64,000 nt of DNA from Haloarcula rubripromontorii (GTDB lineage: Archaea > Halobacteriota > Halobacteria > Halobacteriales > Haloarculaceae). The notes beneath the pieces were generated by a model, which worked only from the letters and a program-made list of their open reading frames with translations, did not search any database and had not been told where the DNA came from. Below are positions 8,702 through 17,659 of this stretch, one piece after another (within the stretch, counting starts at the first letter, position 1; each line of letters begins with the position of its first letter). The position numbers and the translations under genes are program-made. The stretch is taken from contig NZ_LIUF01000003.1 in the NCBI RefSeq assembly GCF_001280425.1, forward strand, positions 310,001 to 374,000, read 5' to 3'.

Positions 8702-9240
8702 AGGACTCGCCGCAGGTGACGGTGCTTCGGCTGGGCCACCGGCCCGGTCGGGACGAGCGGATGACGACCCACGTCGGGCTGACCGCACGCGCGCTCGGGG
8801 CCGACAAGGTCGTGCTGGCAAACGCCGCCCGCAATCAGGCCGACACCGTCATCGACATCACCGACCGGTTCGGCGGCCCCTTCGACGTGGCCTCGACGGA
8901 GGAGCCAAAGCGGCTCATCCGCGATTTCGAGGGTCGCGTCGTCCACCTGACGATGTACGGCGAGCCGGTTCAGGACATCGAGGCCGATGTTCGCGAGGCC
9001 CACGCCGAAGACCCGCTGCTGGTCGTCGTCGGCGCGGAGAAAGTCCCCTTCGAGGTGTACGAACACGCTGACTGGAACGTCGGCGTCACCAACCAGCCAC
9101 ACTCCGAGGTCGCCTCGCTGGCCGTCTTCCTCGACCGCCTGTTCGAGGGCCGGGAGCTGGACCGCGAGTGGGAGAACCCCGACAGGGTGGTCGTCCCGCA
9201 GGAAACCGGCAAGCGGGTCGTCGACCCCGACGAGGAGTGA
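8698..9240 (+). CDS. trm56: tRNA (cytidine(56)-2'-O)-methyltransferase aTrm56
   Basis: This 180-residue SPOUT-class methyltransferase would methylate the 2'-OH of C56 in the T-loop of archaeal tRNAs using S-adenosylmethionine. It opens with VTVLRLGHRPGRDERMTTHV, typical of aTrm56, and has the knotted C-terminal SAM site LVVVGAEKVP and NVGVTNQPHSEV. Length matches the family. Its ATG overlaps the preceding TGA (ATGA), so it is probably co-translated with the DsbA-like gene. Confidence 0.92.
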   Translation: MKDSPQVTVLRLGHRPGRDERMTTHVGLTARALGADKVVLANAARNQADTVIDITDRFGGPFDVASTEEPKRLIRDFEGRVVHLTMYGEPVQDIEADVREAHAEDPLLVVVGAEKVPFEVYEHADWNVGVTNQPHSEVASLAVFLDRLFEGRELDREWENPDRVVVPQETGKRVVDPDEE

Positions 9241-9295
9241 TACCCACGCAGTTGTGCCGCGGGCCTTTTACCGCTCGACGCTAACTCTCGCGCAG

Positions 9296-10648
9296 ATGTC
9301 GCGTCACAACGTGTTGCTCGTCGTCGCCGACAGTCTCCGCGCCCGGAACACCTCCGTCTTGGGCTATCGGCGGGAGACCACGCCTTTCCTCGACGCCTTC
9401 GCCGAGGAGGCGACGGTGTACACGCAGGCTCGCAGCCCGAGCAACTGGACCGTCCCCAGCCACGTCAGCCTGTTCACGGGCCACGAAACCCACGAACACG
9501 GCGTCGACCACACCGCGAGACTCGACGCCGGCCACACAATCTTCGAGGAACTGGCAGCAGCGGGCTATGACACGGGATTGTTCTCCGACAATCCGTTCCT
9601 GACCGACCACGAATCAGGACTCGATGACGTGTTCCAGACGGCTGTCGGCTCGCCCGAACAGTACGATTCGGCCTACGAGACCAACGGCTCGCTGGGCGAC
9701 TGGCCGAACGGCTTCTGGTACGCCGACCGGACGCTCGAGTGGATCTCTGAGCGGGAGAGCGACTGGGCAGCCTGTATCAATCTAATGGACACCCACCGCC
9801 CGTACGAACCGCTTCCCGAGTACGACGAGTGGAGCGACGAACGCTCCCGCGACATGCAGGAGTCGATGGGATTCAAGTGGCACTGGGAGTTCCTCTCCGG
9901 GAATCTCTCGCTTGGCTTTGCTGGCATTCTCGAACAGATATACGACGGCGCAGTCCGGCAGGCAGACGCCATCTTCGAGACCCTGATCCGCGGGCTGGAC
10001 GAGCAAGGTGCCCTCGACGATACGCTGGTCGTCTTCGCCGGCGACCACGGCGAGGGCTTCGGCGAGCCAACGGCGATTCCTTCGGAGCCGCCGGCGGTCA
10101 GCCATCGCATCGGAACACACGACACAATGTACCACGTCCCGCTCGTCGTCCGCGCCCCCGGCCAGCGCGAGGGACACCGCGTCACCGATCTGGCGACCCT
10201 CAGCCGATTCCCAGACGCCGTCCGCGCGATGGCGCTCGGCGACGGCAACGCCGACGGCCCGATGTTTGCGTCGCCGAACGGGACTGTCGTCGCGTCACAG
10301 GCCCCCATCGGCCCGGCGATGCGCGAGGAAGCCGAACGGGTCTGTGGGGACGCCGCTCCGTTCGCAAAACACGCCAGACTGGTCTATCACGACCGGCCCG
10401 GCGACGAAGTGCGAAAACGGGCGGCGTGGGGCGACAGTGCCCACGAATCCATCATCAAAGGCTGTGGCGGCACAGCCGAGGATAGCGATATCGATGCCGC
10501 CATCGTCCAAGATCACTTCGACAGCGACCGGTACACCGACGTGGATATTGCGACGCCGCTCGACGGCTACACCGAGTTCGAGGATGCGTCCGACACGCAG
10601 TTTGCCGGGGACCTCGACGAGCGACTGGAGGCGCTGGGATACAAATGA
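9296..10648 (+). CDS. Sulfatase-like (alkaline phosphatase superfamily) hydrolase
   Basis: A 450-residue predicted cytoplasmic enzyme. Metal-ligand segments of the superfamily are visible: VLLVVADSLR at the N-terminus, FAGDHGEGFGE, and GTHDTMYHVPLVV. At the nucleophile position the sequence is SPSNWTVPSHVSLFTG rather than the sulfatase C/S-x-P-x-R signature, so a formylglycine sulfatase is unlikely; Thr or Ser may be the nucleophile, as in phosphoglycerol-transferase-like members. The start at 9296 follows a TATA-like CTTTTACC; the frame is open further upstream only across the trm56 gene. The stop overlaps the folA start. Confidence 0.82.
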   Translation: MSRHNVLLVVADSLRARNTSVLGYRRETTPFLDAFAEEATVYTQARSPSNWTVPSHVSLFTGHETHEHGVDHTARLDAGHTIFEELAAAGYDTGLFSDNPFLTDHESGLDDVFQTAVGSPEQYDSAYETNGSLGDWPNGFWYADRTLEWISERESDWAACINLMDTHRPYEPLPEYDEWSDERSRDMQESMGFKWHWEFLSGNLSLGFAGILEQIYDGAVRQADAIFETLIRGLDEQGALDDTLVVFAGDHGEGFGEPTAIPSEPPAVSHRIGTHDTMYHVPLVVRAPGQREGHRVTDLATLSRFPDAVRAMALGDGNADGPMFASPNGTVVASQAPIGPAMREEAERVCGDAAPFAKHARLVYHDRPGDEVRKRAAWGDSAHESIIKGCGGTAEDSDIDAAIVQDHFDSDRYTDVDIATPLDGYTEFEDASDTQFAGDLDERLEALGYK

Positions 10649-11202
10649 CGACGATACCCGACACCGAACTGGTCCTCGTGGTCGCCGCCGACGAGAACAA
10701 CGTCATCGGCCTGGATGGTGGTGTCCCCTGGCACTACCCGGAGGACGTGCGTCAGTACAAGGCCCGCATCGCCGGCCACCCTATCATCCTCGGCCGGCGG
10801 ACGTTTGAGTCGATGAAGCCTATTCCGGACTGCTACACCGTCGTCCTGACCAGCGACGACAGCCGGAGTGCCAATTCGGAGACAGTCGAGTACGCCACGA
10901 CGCCTCAGATCGCTGTCGAAGCCGCCGCCCGCGCCGGTAACACCGAGGCGTTCGCCGGTGACAGCGCGGGCACAGGCGACTCGCCGCCTATCACTTACGT
11001 CATCGGCGGCGAGGCGGTGTACGACCTGTTTCTCCCGTTCGCTAGCCGGGTTTTCCTCAGCCGCATCCACGAACGCAACGAGGGCGACCGGTATTTCCCG
11101 GATATGGGTTCAGAGTGGACAGAACTGTCCCGAGAGTCGTACGACGGGTTCGATGTCATCGAGTACAAGCAGGCGTCGCCACGGCCGCTTGACGACCTAT
11201 GA
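10645..11202 (+). CDS. folA: Dihydrofolate reductase
   Basis: This 185-residue enzyme reduces dihydrofolate to tetrahydrofolate with NADPH. Family motifs include the N-terminal strand ELVLVVAADENNVIG, GVPWHYPED containing the substrate-binding acidic residue, the cofactor loop ILGRRTFESM, and VIGGEAVYDLFLPFA. A Gly/Ala/Asp-rich insert lies at about 94-112, compared with bacterial DHFR, and suits a halophilic enzyme. The ATG overlaps the sulfatase-like stop by 4 bases, so the two are co-transcribed although the link looks incidental. Confidence 0.93.
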   Translation: MTTIPDTELVLVVAADENNVIGLDGGVPWHYPEDVRQYKARIAGHPIILGRRTFESMKPIPDCYTVVLTSDDSRSANSETVEYATTPQIAVEAAARAGNTEAFAGDSAGTGDSPPITYVIGGEAVYDLFLPFASRVFLSRIHERNEGDRYFPDMGSEWTELSRESYDGFDVIEYKQASPRPLDDL

Positions 11203-11300
11203 CCGTTCACGGATAAATCAGGCGACCCGGAACTGTCCGTGGTTTGAAAACCATAGCTGTTAAAGTAATCCAACTGACTACTATTCGGCAGCAACTCGCG

Positions 11301-11552
11301 ATGCTAGACAAAATCAAAAAATCTGTATCAAACGTACTCTCGGGTGGGAAGCAGCAGTCAGACACCGGACCACAGGCCGGAACAGTGAGTGATAAACGCA
11401 TTCAGGCTAGCTCTGCCGGCGACGACGGTGCGGATGCGACCGGGGAACCCGAATCGAATCTCTACGAGTGTCCGTCCTGTGACTCCGTCTTCGTCGCTAT
11501 CGACAAAGAGACGTGTTCCTCCTGTCGGACGCCAGTCGAACGGATCGAATAG
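11301..11552 (+). CDS. Small zinc-ribbon protein
   Basis: This 83-residue protein has an N-terminal basic helix (MLDKIKKSVSNVL), a long disordered Gly/Asp/Ser linker, and a C-terminal zinc ribbon YECPSC followed by CSSC. Four Cys in two CxxC knuckles would bind one Zn. The ATG at 11301 is preferred over a start 57 bases earlier because the upstream extension does not resemble coding sequence and overlaps a hairpin at 11240-11253. The function is unknown. Confidence 0.65.
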   Translation: MLDKIKKSVSNVLSGGKQQSDTGPQAGTVSDKRIQASSAGDDGADATGEPESNLYECPSCDSVFVAIDKETCSSCRTPVERIE

Positions 11553-11726
11553 CGGAGTGTAGCTGTTGGTACGGTTTCAAGAGGTGGCGGAAACCATTGC
11601 TCACCGCCGCTGTTGCTGAACATCGGGCACGAGAGCGCTCCGAACCAGCAGCACGGTCCCGGGCGTCGGCGTTCGAGAGAGGACGACCCGATGGTTTTAA
11701 CCACGTGACTCCCGGATGTGCGGGTA

Positions 11727-12257
11727 ATGGCTTTTGAGGAACTCTTGGAGGACCCCGTCATACAGAAGTACCTCCACGAGCTGGTCGGACCGAAAGGGAT
11801 GCCGGTCGCCGCCGCGCCGCCGGACGGCGAAGTGACCGACGAGGAACTGGCCGAAGAGCTCGGGCTCGAACTGAACGACGTGCGCAGAGCGCTGTTTATT
11901 CTCTACGAGAACGACCTCGCGACCTATCGTCGACTCCGGGACGAGGATTCCGGATGGCTCACGTACCTCTGGACGTTCCAGTACGAGAAGATCCCCGAAC
12001 AACTGCAAGAGGAGATGCACCGCCTGCTTGACGGCCTCGAAGAGCGCCGCGAGTACGAGCGGGAAAACGAGTTTTACCTCTGTGAGCACTGTGGCATCCG
12101 CTTCGAATTCGGCGAGGCGATGGAGTTCGGCTTCGAGTGCCCCGAATGTGGCAATCAGGTCGAGACGATGGAGAACACTCGTCTCGTCACCGCGATGGAG
12201 AACCGCATCGAGGAGCTCAGAGACGAACTGAACGCCGACGTGGACGTGGAAGCCTGA
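11727..12257 (+). CDS. tfe: Transcription initiation factor E subunit alpha (TFE)
   Basis: This 176-residue general transcription factor stabilises the open complex with TBP, TFB and RNA polymerase. It has an N-terminal extended winged-helix domain (about 1-100) and a C-terminal zinc ribbon with Cys119, Cys122, Cys138 and Cys141. The length suits the single-subunit archaeal factor. The ATG at 11727 is used; an in-frame start 9 bases earlier is possible. The TGA shares one base with the ATG of the DUF2110 gene, implying coupling. Confidence 0.95.
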   Translation: MAFEELLEDPVIQKYLHELVGPKGMPVAAAPPDGEVTDEELAEELGLELNDVRRALFILYENDLATYRRLRDEDSGWLTYLWTFQYEKIPEQLQEEMHRLLDGLEERREYERENEFYLCEHCGIRFEFGEAMEFGFECPECGNQVETMENTRLVTAMENRIEELRDELNADVDVEA

Positions 12258-12928
12258 TGGTCGTTCTCGGTACAAAAGTGTACGTCGCCGGCGACGCCCG
12301 GGACCGTACGCTCGACGGACTGCGCTCGATGGTCGGCAACGAACTCGGCGACCTCGATGTGGAGTACGACATCGGCCTCCGGGACGACGAGTTCCCGTCG
12401 GTGACCGTCGACGGCCCCGACGAGACCGTGGCACGGAACCTCCTCCGCGAGGAGTTCGGCGAGCTGGTCGCCGACCACGAAGAGGGAGAGACGTATGTTG
12501 GCACGCTCGACAGCTGGGACGAGGACGGCTTCGTTCTCGATGTCGGATTCGGCCAGACGGTCCGGATTCCGGCCGAGCAGCTCGGTCTCGGGCAGGGGAC
12601 GCCGACACAGATACGTAAGCGCTTCGGGCTGGTCCAGCACCTCCCGCTCCGGTTCGTCGCCGGCGACCCGCCGCGGCTGGCCGACGAGGAGCGGGACCGG
12701 CTCTACGAGTGGACCCGCGGCAACGGCCGCATCAACGCAAACAGCGTCACCCGCTCGGAGGCGCGTGCGACTGTCAACCGCGCCGGCCACGCACAGGATA
12801 TCGTCACTGTCGAACGTATCGGCCTGTTGGAACAGAGCATCATCTGCAACCCGGACACTGACCCGCCGGGACTGCTCGCCGATATCGGGCAGTACATGCC
12901 GTCGGAGCTACTGGCAATCGTGCCCTGA
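12257..12928 (+). CDS. DUF2110 family protein, coupled to TFE
   Basis: This 223-residue soluble acidic protein resembles the archaeal DUF2110 family, whose role is unknown. Visible segments are VVLGTKVYVAGDARDRTLDG at the start, an all-beta-looking middle, and a segment with many Arg and Asn residues (RGNGRINANSVTRSEARA) that could contact nucleic acid. It overlaps the TFE stop by one base. The pairing suggests a job in transcription or RNA metabolism, which is an inference from context only. Confidence 0.78.
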   Translation: MVVLGTKVYVAGDARDRTLDGLRSMVGNELGDLDVEYDIGLRDDEFPSVTVDGPDETVARNLLREEFGELVADHEEGETYVGTLDSWDEDGFVLDVGFGQTVRIPAEQLGLGQGTPTQIRKRFGLVQHLPLRFVAGDPPRLADEERDRLYEWTRGNGRINANSVTRSEARATVNRAGHAQDIVTVERIGLLEQSIICNPDTDPPGLLADIGQYMPSELLAIVP

Positions 12929-12937
12929 TTTCGAGCT

Positions 12938-13720
12938 ATGAAACGCCGCCACCTCCTGTTGGTCGCCGTGCTCGCACTGGTCGCCCTCTCGGGCTGTACC
13001 GGCTTCTTCGGCTCCGAAGAGGTCGACCCGGAGCGGCTGAACGAGAACGCGAGCTACGACTGGAACACCGCTGCTGACGGGACCATCGTCATCGAGGAGT
13101 CGAAATACACAGCCGTCTACGCCGTCGAAAACGAGACGACGTTCGACGTGTACACCGTCGACGGCCTCGGGCGCGAGCGGAGCGTCCCTATCAGCGCGCT
13201 CCGGTTCAGATATCCCAACGGGACGGTCGTTAGCGCAAACGAATCTTCGCTGAGTGCCTCGGAGACTCGCCAGCGAACCACTATCTCCTTCCCGGGGAAC
13301 GTCTCCGGAAAAGTGGGGTACTCAGTTGGGCGGACCGGCAAGCGCTTCGCCTCTCCGACACTCGGCGGGGAGGGCTCGTACACGGTCGTGCTCCCGCCCA
13401 ACACGGGGGCCGGGATACCGTTCCTTTCGCGGATCAGCCCCGGCGGCTACGAGTCCGAGACCGTCGACGGCCAGCAGGTCATCCGCTGGGACGAGGTGAG
13501 CTCCGATCAGATTATCGTCCGGTATTACCTCGACCGTGACCTGTGGCTGTTCGGCGGCCTGTCGGCCATCGCCATCGTCATCGGCGTGGTGGGAACGCTG
13601 TACTACTACCGACAGCTACAGGCGGTGATTCGCCGACGCAAGGAGGCCGGTATCGACCTCGAAGAAGAGGACGGCGACGACGACCCGCGGGACCGCGGTC
13701 CGCCGCCAGGAATGCGCTGA
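12938..13720 (+). CDS. Membrane-anchored lipoprotein, DUF5803-like
   Basis: This 260-residue protein begins with a lipoprotein signal (MKRRHLLLVAVLALVALSGC, lipid Cys20) and has a beta-rich extracytoplasmic domain (about 25-200), one transmembrane helix (about 204-226) and an acidic cytoplasmic tail ending in PPPGMR. It therefore appears tethered at both ends. The DUF number is recalled rather than searched. It lies 9 bases after the DUF2110 gene and is probably in the same transcript. Confidence 0.75.
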   Translation: MKRRHLLLVAVLALVALSGCTGFFGSEEVDPERLNENASYDWNTAADGTIVIEESKYTAVYAVENETTFDVYTVDGLGRERSVPISALRFRYPNGTVVSANESSLSASETRQRTTISFPGNVSGKVGYSVGRTGKRFASPTLGGEGSYTVVLPPNTGAGIPFLSRISPGGYESETVDGQQVIRWDEVSSDQIIVRYYLDRDLWLFGGLSAIAIVIGVVGTLYYYRQLQAVIRRRKEAGIDLEEEDGDDDPRDRGPPPGMR

Positions 13721-13800
13721 GGCCGGCTCAAAGTGAGAGCGAGCGCGTTTCGCAGACGCTAACCGGGCCACTTTTTCGCATCGGGCGTGCACACACGGCT

Positions 13801-14643
13801 ATGAGCAACGGGTGGTTCGCCGGGCTGGACCCGGACGACGACGCGGTCGCTGTCGAACAGATAGCGGCCGGGCGAGCCGACACGCCGGAAGACTGGCCAC
13901 AACAGGCCGTCGCGGCGGGGTTCGCAAACGACGAAGCGGCCTACTACGACCGGCTGCACGAGGTGACGATGGCGGCCACCAGCGCGGCGGTCGCCGAACA
14001 GGAGGGCGCTGACGACCAGCAGCTGGTCCACGCGGTGCGGGCGATGGCCGACTGCGAACGCACGGCGAATGAACTCTCCGAACGGGTCGCTGAATGGGGC
14101 GGGAGCCGATACGGCGATAGCGGAAGCGGCGTCGAGTACGCCCGCTCGCTGGCCGACCGGAACGGGGAGGACGAGGGCGACCGCGCGCTCCGGTCGCTGG
14201 CCGAGCAGACGGCCGCGCTGGCCGACGAGGCGGATGCGCTCCGGGCCTACATCGAGCGGACCGCGCCCGCTGTCGCGCCCAACCTCTCGATGCTGGCCGG
14301 GCCGGTGCTGGCGTCCCGGCTCATTTCACTGGCCGGCGGCCTCGAAGCGCTGGCGAAGAAACCGAGCGGGACGGTACAGGTCCTCGGAGCCGAGGACGCG
14401 CTCTTTGCCCACCTCAAGGGGTCGGCCCCGTCGCCGAAACACGGCGTCATCTTCACCCACGAGTACGTGCGCGGGACCCGCCGCGAGGACCGCGGGTCGG
14501 CCGCGCGAGCACTCGCCGGGAAGCTCTCGATTGCCGCCCGAATCGACCACTATAGCGGCGACCGCCGGCCGGACCTGCAGGCGGAACTCGATGAACGAAT
14601 CGAACGGATTCAGGCACGAGCCGAGGAGGGAGACGACGAATGA
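13801..14643 (+). CDS. nop5: Nop5/Nop56-Nop58-like box C/D RNP scaffold
   Basis: This 280-residue scaffold protein bridges L7Ae and fibrillarin in box C/D sRNPs that guide 2'-O-methylation of rRNA and tRNA. The Nop domain is visible in APNLSMLAGPVLASRLISLAGG, followed by GTVQVLGAEDALFAHLKGSAPSPKHGVIFTHEYV. The N-terminal domain is short compared with thermophile Nop5 and the Lys-rich tail of eukaryotes is absent. The stop overlaps the flpA start (ATGA), which matches their obligate partnership. Confidence 0.93.
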   Translation: MSNGWFAGLDPDDDAVAVEQIAAGRADTPEDWPQQAVAAGFANDEAAYYDRLHEVTMAATSAAVAEQEGADDQQLVHAVRAMADCERTANELSERVAEWGGSRYGDSGSGVEYARSLADRNGEDEGDRALRSLAEQTAALADEADALRAYIERTAPAVAPNLSMLAGPVLASRLISLAGGLEALAKKPSGTVQVLGAEDALFAHLKGSAPSPKHGVIFTHEYVRGTRREDRGSAARALAGKLSIAARIDHYSGDRRPDLQAELDERIERIQARAEEGDDE

Positions 14644-15272
14644 CGCTCCCACGCGGCGTCGAGCGTCACGCCTTCGGCGGCGAGACGAGCCTCGCCACGC
14701 AGGGCCAGCCGGTGTACGGCGAGCGGACCGACGGCGACTGGCGGCGGTGGGACCCCCACCGCTCGAAGCTCGGCGCAATGCTCGAACAGGGAATGGACAC
14801 CGGCCTCGACGGTGGTGAGACCGTGCTGTATCTCGGTGCGGCGGCCGGGACAACCGTGAGTCACGTCGCTGATTTCGGCGGGCCAACCTACGCCGTCGAG
14901 TTCGCGCCCCGGCCGGTTCGAGAACTGCTGGACGCTGCAGAGAGCCGGCAGAACCTCTTTCCGCTGCTCAAGGACGCCCGCAAGCCCGGGAGCTACGCCC
15001 ACGTCGTCGAACCGGTCGATGTCGTCGTGCAGGACGTGGCGACAAGAGGGCAAGCCCGGGTGGCGGCGCTCAACAAGCGGTTCCTCGGAGACGACGGTCG
15101 GCTCCTCGCGGCGATCAAGGCCCGGAGCGAGGACGTGACCGCCGACCCCGACGCCGTGTTCGACAACGTACGCGAGGAACTCAGCGCCGAGTACGAATTG
15201 CTTGAGACGGCGCGTCTGGACCCGTATCACGAGGACCACCTCGGTATCGTTGCCCGGCCCCGCGAGGACTGA
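14640..15272 (+). CDS. flpA: Fibrillarin-like rRNA/tRNA 2'-O-methyltransferase
   Basis: This 210-residue SAM-dependent methyltransferase is the catalytic subunit of box C/D sRNPs. Motifs are the SAM-binding VLYLGAAAGTTVSHVAD, YAVEFAPRPVREL, and the catalytic-site segment VVQDVATRGQ. The length is slightly shorter than thermophile homologues. It is translationally coupled to nop5, and together they would form the methylation complex with L7Ae, which is not encoded here. Confidence 0.95.
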   Translation: MTLPRGVERHAFGGETSLATQGQPVYGERTDGDWRRWDPHRSKLGAMLEQGMDTGLDGGETVLYLGAAAGTTVSHVADFGGPTYAVEFAPRPVRELLDAAESRQNLFPLLKDARKPGSYAHVVEPVDVVVQDVATRGQARVAALNKRFLGDDGRLLAAIKARSEDVTADPDAVFDNVREELSAEYELLETARLDPYHEDHLGIVARPRED

Positions 15273-15378
15273 TTCGGTCCGTTCTGTTCACGCGACTCAC
15301 TTCAGGAGCGGACCAATTATGCGGGCTGTGCGGGCAGGGACGGAAGGCTTTACCGGGTCGATTCCGATGTGCTGAGTA

Positions 15379-16458
15379 ATGGACGCGACGGGTTCTGCCG
15401 AGCATTTTACCCGGATGGGGACGCTCGGCATCGAGGAAGAGTTCTACGTCGTCGACGAGTTCGGTCGCCCGACGTCTGGCACAGACGAGCTCGTCTACGA
15501 GACGGAGCCGCCAGCGGTTCTCGACGGCCGGCTCGACCACGAACTGTTCAAGTGCGTTATCGAGACGCAAACGCCGCGGATCGACGACCCGGCGGACGCC
15601 GGTGACCACCTCCGGTCGGTCCGGAACGCGCTGGTCGACCACGCTGACGCGAACGGGTTCGGGATCGCCGCCGCGGGCCTGCACCCGCTGGCGAAGTGGC
15701 GCGAACTCGAACACGCCGAGAAGCCTCGGTACAAGTCACAGCTGGACCGCATTCAGTATCCACAGCACCGCAACACGACCGCTGGCCTGCACGTCCACGT
15801 CGGTGTCGACGACGCTGATAAGGCCGTCTGGGTGGCGAACGAACTCCGATGGCATCTCCCGCTGATGCTCGCGCTGTCGGCCAACTCCCCGTACTGGAAC
15901 GGCTTCGACACCGGGCTGCAGTCTGCCCGCGGGAAGATATTCGAGGCGCTTCCCAATACCGGAATGCCGACGGCGTTCGACGATTACGCCGCCTTCGAGG
16001 CATACGAGCGGCGGATGCTCGAAACGGGGAGTATCGATGACCGCGGCGAACTCTGGTTCGACGTGCGGCCCCACTCCGGCCACGGCACCGTTGAAGTGCG
16101 TGCGCCGGACGGGCAAGCAGACCCGGACCGGGTGCTTGCCTTCGTCGAGTACGTCCACGAACTTGTGATCGACCTCGCTGAGCGCTACGAGGACGGAGAA
16201 TCGGGCCGACGACTCCGCCGAGAGTTCCTCGACGAGAACAAGTGGCGCGCGATCCGCCACGGCCAGTCCGCGGACCTGCTGTCGCGTGATCTCTCGACCA
16301 CACGCTCGGTCGAGGAGCTAGTCGAAATCGAGAGTGACCGACTGGATATCGATGGGCTGTGGGAGCTGTACGACCGCGAAAGCGGTGCAAAGCGACAGCG
16401 CCGGCTTCGCTCGGAGGAGGGCGTCATGGCGCTTGCGGACTCACTGCGACTGGCCTGA
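15379..16458 (+). CDS. gshA: Glutamate-cysteine ligase (GCS2 family)
   Basis: This 359-residue enzyme would join L-Glu and L-Cys with ATP to form gamma-glutamylcysteine, the main low-molecular-weight thiol of many haloarchaea, which lack glutathione. GCS2 features include [15 protein letters not shown] with metal-binding Glu residues, [14 protein letters not shown], and [22 protein letters not shown] single gene follows an upstream promoter region of about 100 bases. An alternative name is carboxylate-amine ligase YbdK; the haloarchaeal context supports GshA. Confidence 0.9.
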   Translation: MDATGSAEHFTRMGTLGIEEEFYVVDEFGRPTSGTDELVYETEPPAVLDGRLDHELFKCVIETQTPRIDDPADAGDHLRSVRNALVDHADANGFGIAAAGLHPLAKWRELEHAEKPRYKSQLDRIQYPQHRNTTAGLHVHVGVDDADKAVWVANELRWHLPLMLALSANSPYWNGFDTGLQSARGKIFEALPNTGMPTAFDDYAAFEAYERRMLETGSIDDRGELWFDVRPHSGHGTVEVRAPDGQADPDRVLAFVEYVHELVIDLAERYEDGESGRRLRREFLDENKWRAIRHGQSADLLSRDLSTTRSVEELVEIESDRLDIDGLWELYDRESGAKRQRRLRSEEGVMALADSLRLA

Positions 16459-16548
16459 CCTGGGAGCGGAACCGGCTGATTGACACGGCAGAGAGCCATA
16501 GCCAAGGTTTTTATCCAGCTGTAGCTTTTGTCCTCACAGAGACAACGT

Positions 16549-17100
16549 ATGTCTGCAGACGACAACGACCACGACGACCTGGAGGACACAGACGATGTCC
16601 GTGACCGAATCGAGCAGGAGGCAGATCGCGCGGTCGAGCAGTTCGACGAAGGGATTGTCGACCTGCTAGCGTGGGTCCTCGACACGGAGACGCGGGCGCG
16701 GATCTACGTTCACCTGCGACAGCAGCCCGAAAGCACCAGCGAGGAGATAGCCGAGGGGACCGGCCTGTATCCGAGCACTGTCCGCGAGGCCCTGGCCGCG
16801 CTCACCGAGGAAGAGGTTGTAACGCGTCAAAAGCGTGAGAGCGACGGTGCGGGCAACAACCCCTACGAGTACAGTGCCATCTCGCCGAGCGACCTCGTCA
16901 ACACCATCGTCGGTGACATCCAGTCGGAACTGAACACGGTGTTCAACCTCGACGATCACATCGGCGGCGAAACGACACTAGAACCTGACGACGAGCCGGT
17001 TACGATCTCTGTCGAGGATGCGAACGACGACGACACAAGCGAGGAGAGTGGCAGCGAAGAGGACGGGTCCGAGAACGAAAACGACGACGCCGACGTGTAG
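16549..17100 (+). CDS. Winged helix-turn-helix transcriptional regulator
   Basis: This 183-residue protein has an acidic N-terminus, an ArsR/TrmB-like winged-helix domain at about 35-110 (TRARIYVHLRQQPESTSEEIAEGTGLYPST, then VREALAALTEEEVV), a middle helix QSELNTVFNLDDHIGG, and a disordered acidic tail of about 45 residues. No effector domain is visible. The ATG at 16549 is chosen over one 21 bases upstream. A TATA-like TTTTTATC lies near 16507. It precedes coaD by 70 bases in the same direction. Confidence 0.85.
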   Translation: MSADDNDHDDLEDTDDVRDRIEQEADRAVEQFDEGIVDLLAWVLDTETRARIYVHLRQQPESTSEEIAEGTGLYPSTVREALAALTEEEVVTRQKRESDGAGNNPYEYSAISPSDLVNTIVGDIQSELNTVFNLDDHIGGETTLEPDDEPVTISVEDANDDDTSEESGSEEDGSENENDDADV

Positions 17101-17170
17101 TCAACCCCGTCTCCAGCAGGCTGTTTCGCAAGTCGATATTACTAAACCTGCCCGTGCCGTTGCCCGGGAT

Positions 17171-17659
17171 ATGAATGTCGCGCTGGGGGGAACGTTCGAC
17201 CCGATTCACGACGGCCACCGCGCGCTGTTCGAACGCGCATTCGAACTCGGGGACGTGACAGTTGGCCTCACCAGCGACGACCTCGCGCCGAAGACGCGCC
17301 ACGACCAGCGCCACGTTCGCCCGTTCAGCGAACGGCAATCCGCACTCGCCGACGAACTCGCGACGCTCGCCGCTGAGAAAGGGCGCGAGTGGGAGGTCCG
17401 GGAACTCACCGAGCCAACCGGCATCGCCACAGAGCCGCAGTTCGACACGCTCGTTGTCTCGCCCGAGACGGAGACTGGCGGCCGCCGCATCAACGAAATC
17501 CGCGAGGAACGAGGTCACGACCCGCTCGAAATCGAAGTCGTCCCGCACGTCCGCGCCGAGGACGGCGACATCATTTCTTCGACCCGGATCGTCAAGGGCG
17601 AAATCGACGAACACGGGAACCTCACGCCGAACCGCACTGGTCGTCAAAACCTTCCGTAG
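17171..17659 (+). CDS. coaD: Phosphopantetheine adenylyltransferase, archaeal type
   Basis: This 162-residue nucleotidyltransferase makes dephospho-CoA from 4'-phosphopantetheine and ATP, the penultimate step of CoA synthesis. Motifs are GGTFDPIHDGH near the N-terminus (HxGH-like) and the C-terminal DIISSTRIVKGEID that contacts ATP. It is of the archaeal/eukaryotic type and lacks the bacterial CoaD pattern. Another CoA-pathway gene, panB, lies at 22919. It converges end to end with the TFB-like gene with no spacer. Confidence 0.92.
   Translation: MNVALGGTFDPIHDGHRALFERAFELGDVTVGLTSDDLAPKTRHDQRHVRPFSERQSALADELATLAAEKGREWEVRELTEPTGIATEPQFDTLVVSPETETGGRRINEIREERGHDPLEIEVVPHVRAEDGDIISSTRIVKGEIDEHGNLTPNRTGRQNLP

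Noticed and set aside
8987-10648. A 553-codon frame for the sulfatase-like enzyme starting inside aTrm56
   Set aside because: The first 103 codons read as Ser/Thr/Arg-rich shadow; the enzyme fold starts at 9296 just after a TATA-like element.
11240-11253. TGGTTT-GA-AAACCA hairpin after folA as a regulatory RNA
   Set aside because: A short 6-base stem between folA and the zinc-ribbon gene; too little to claim more than a possible terminator.
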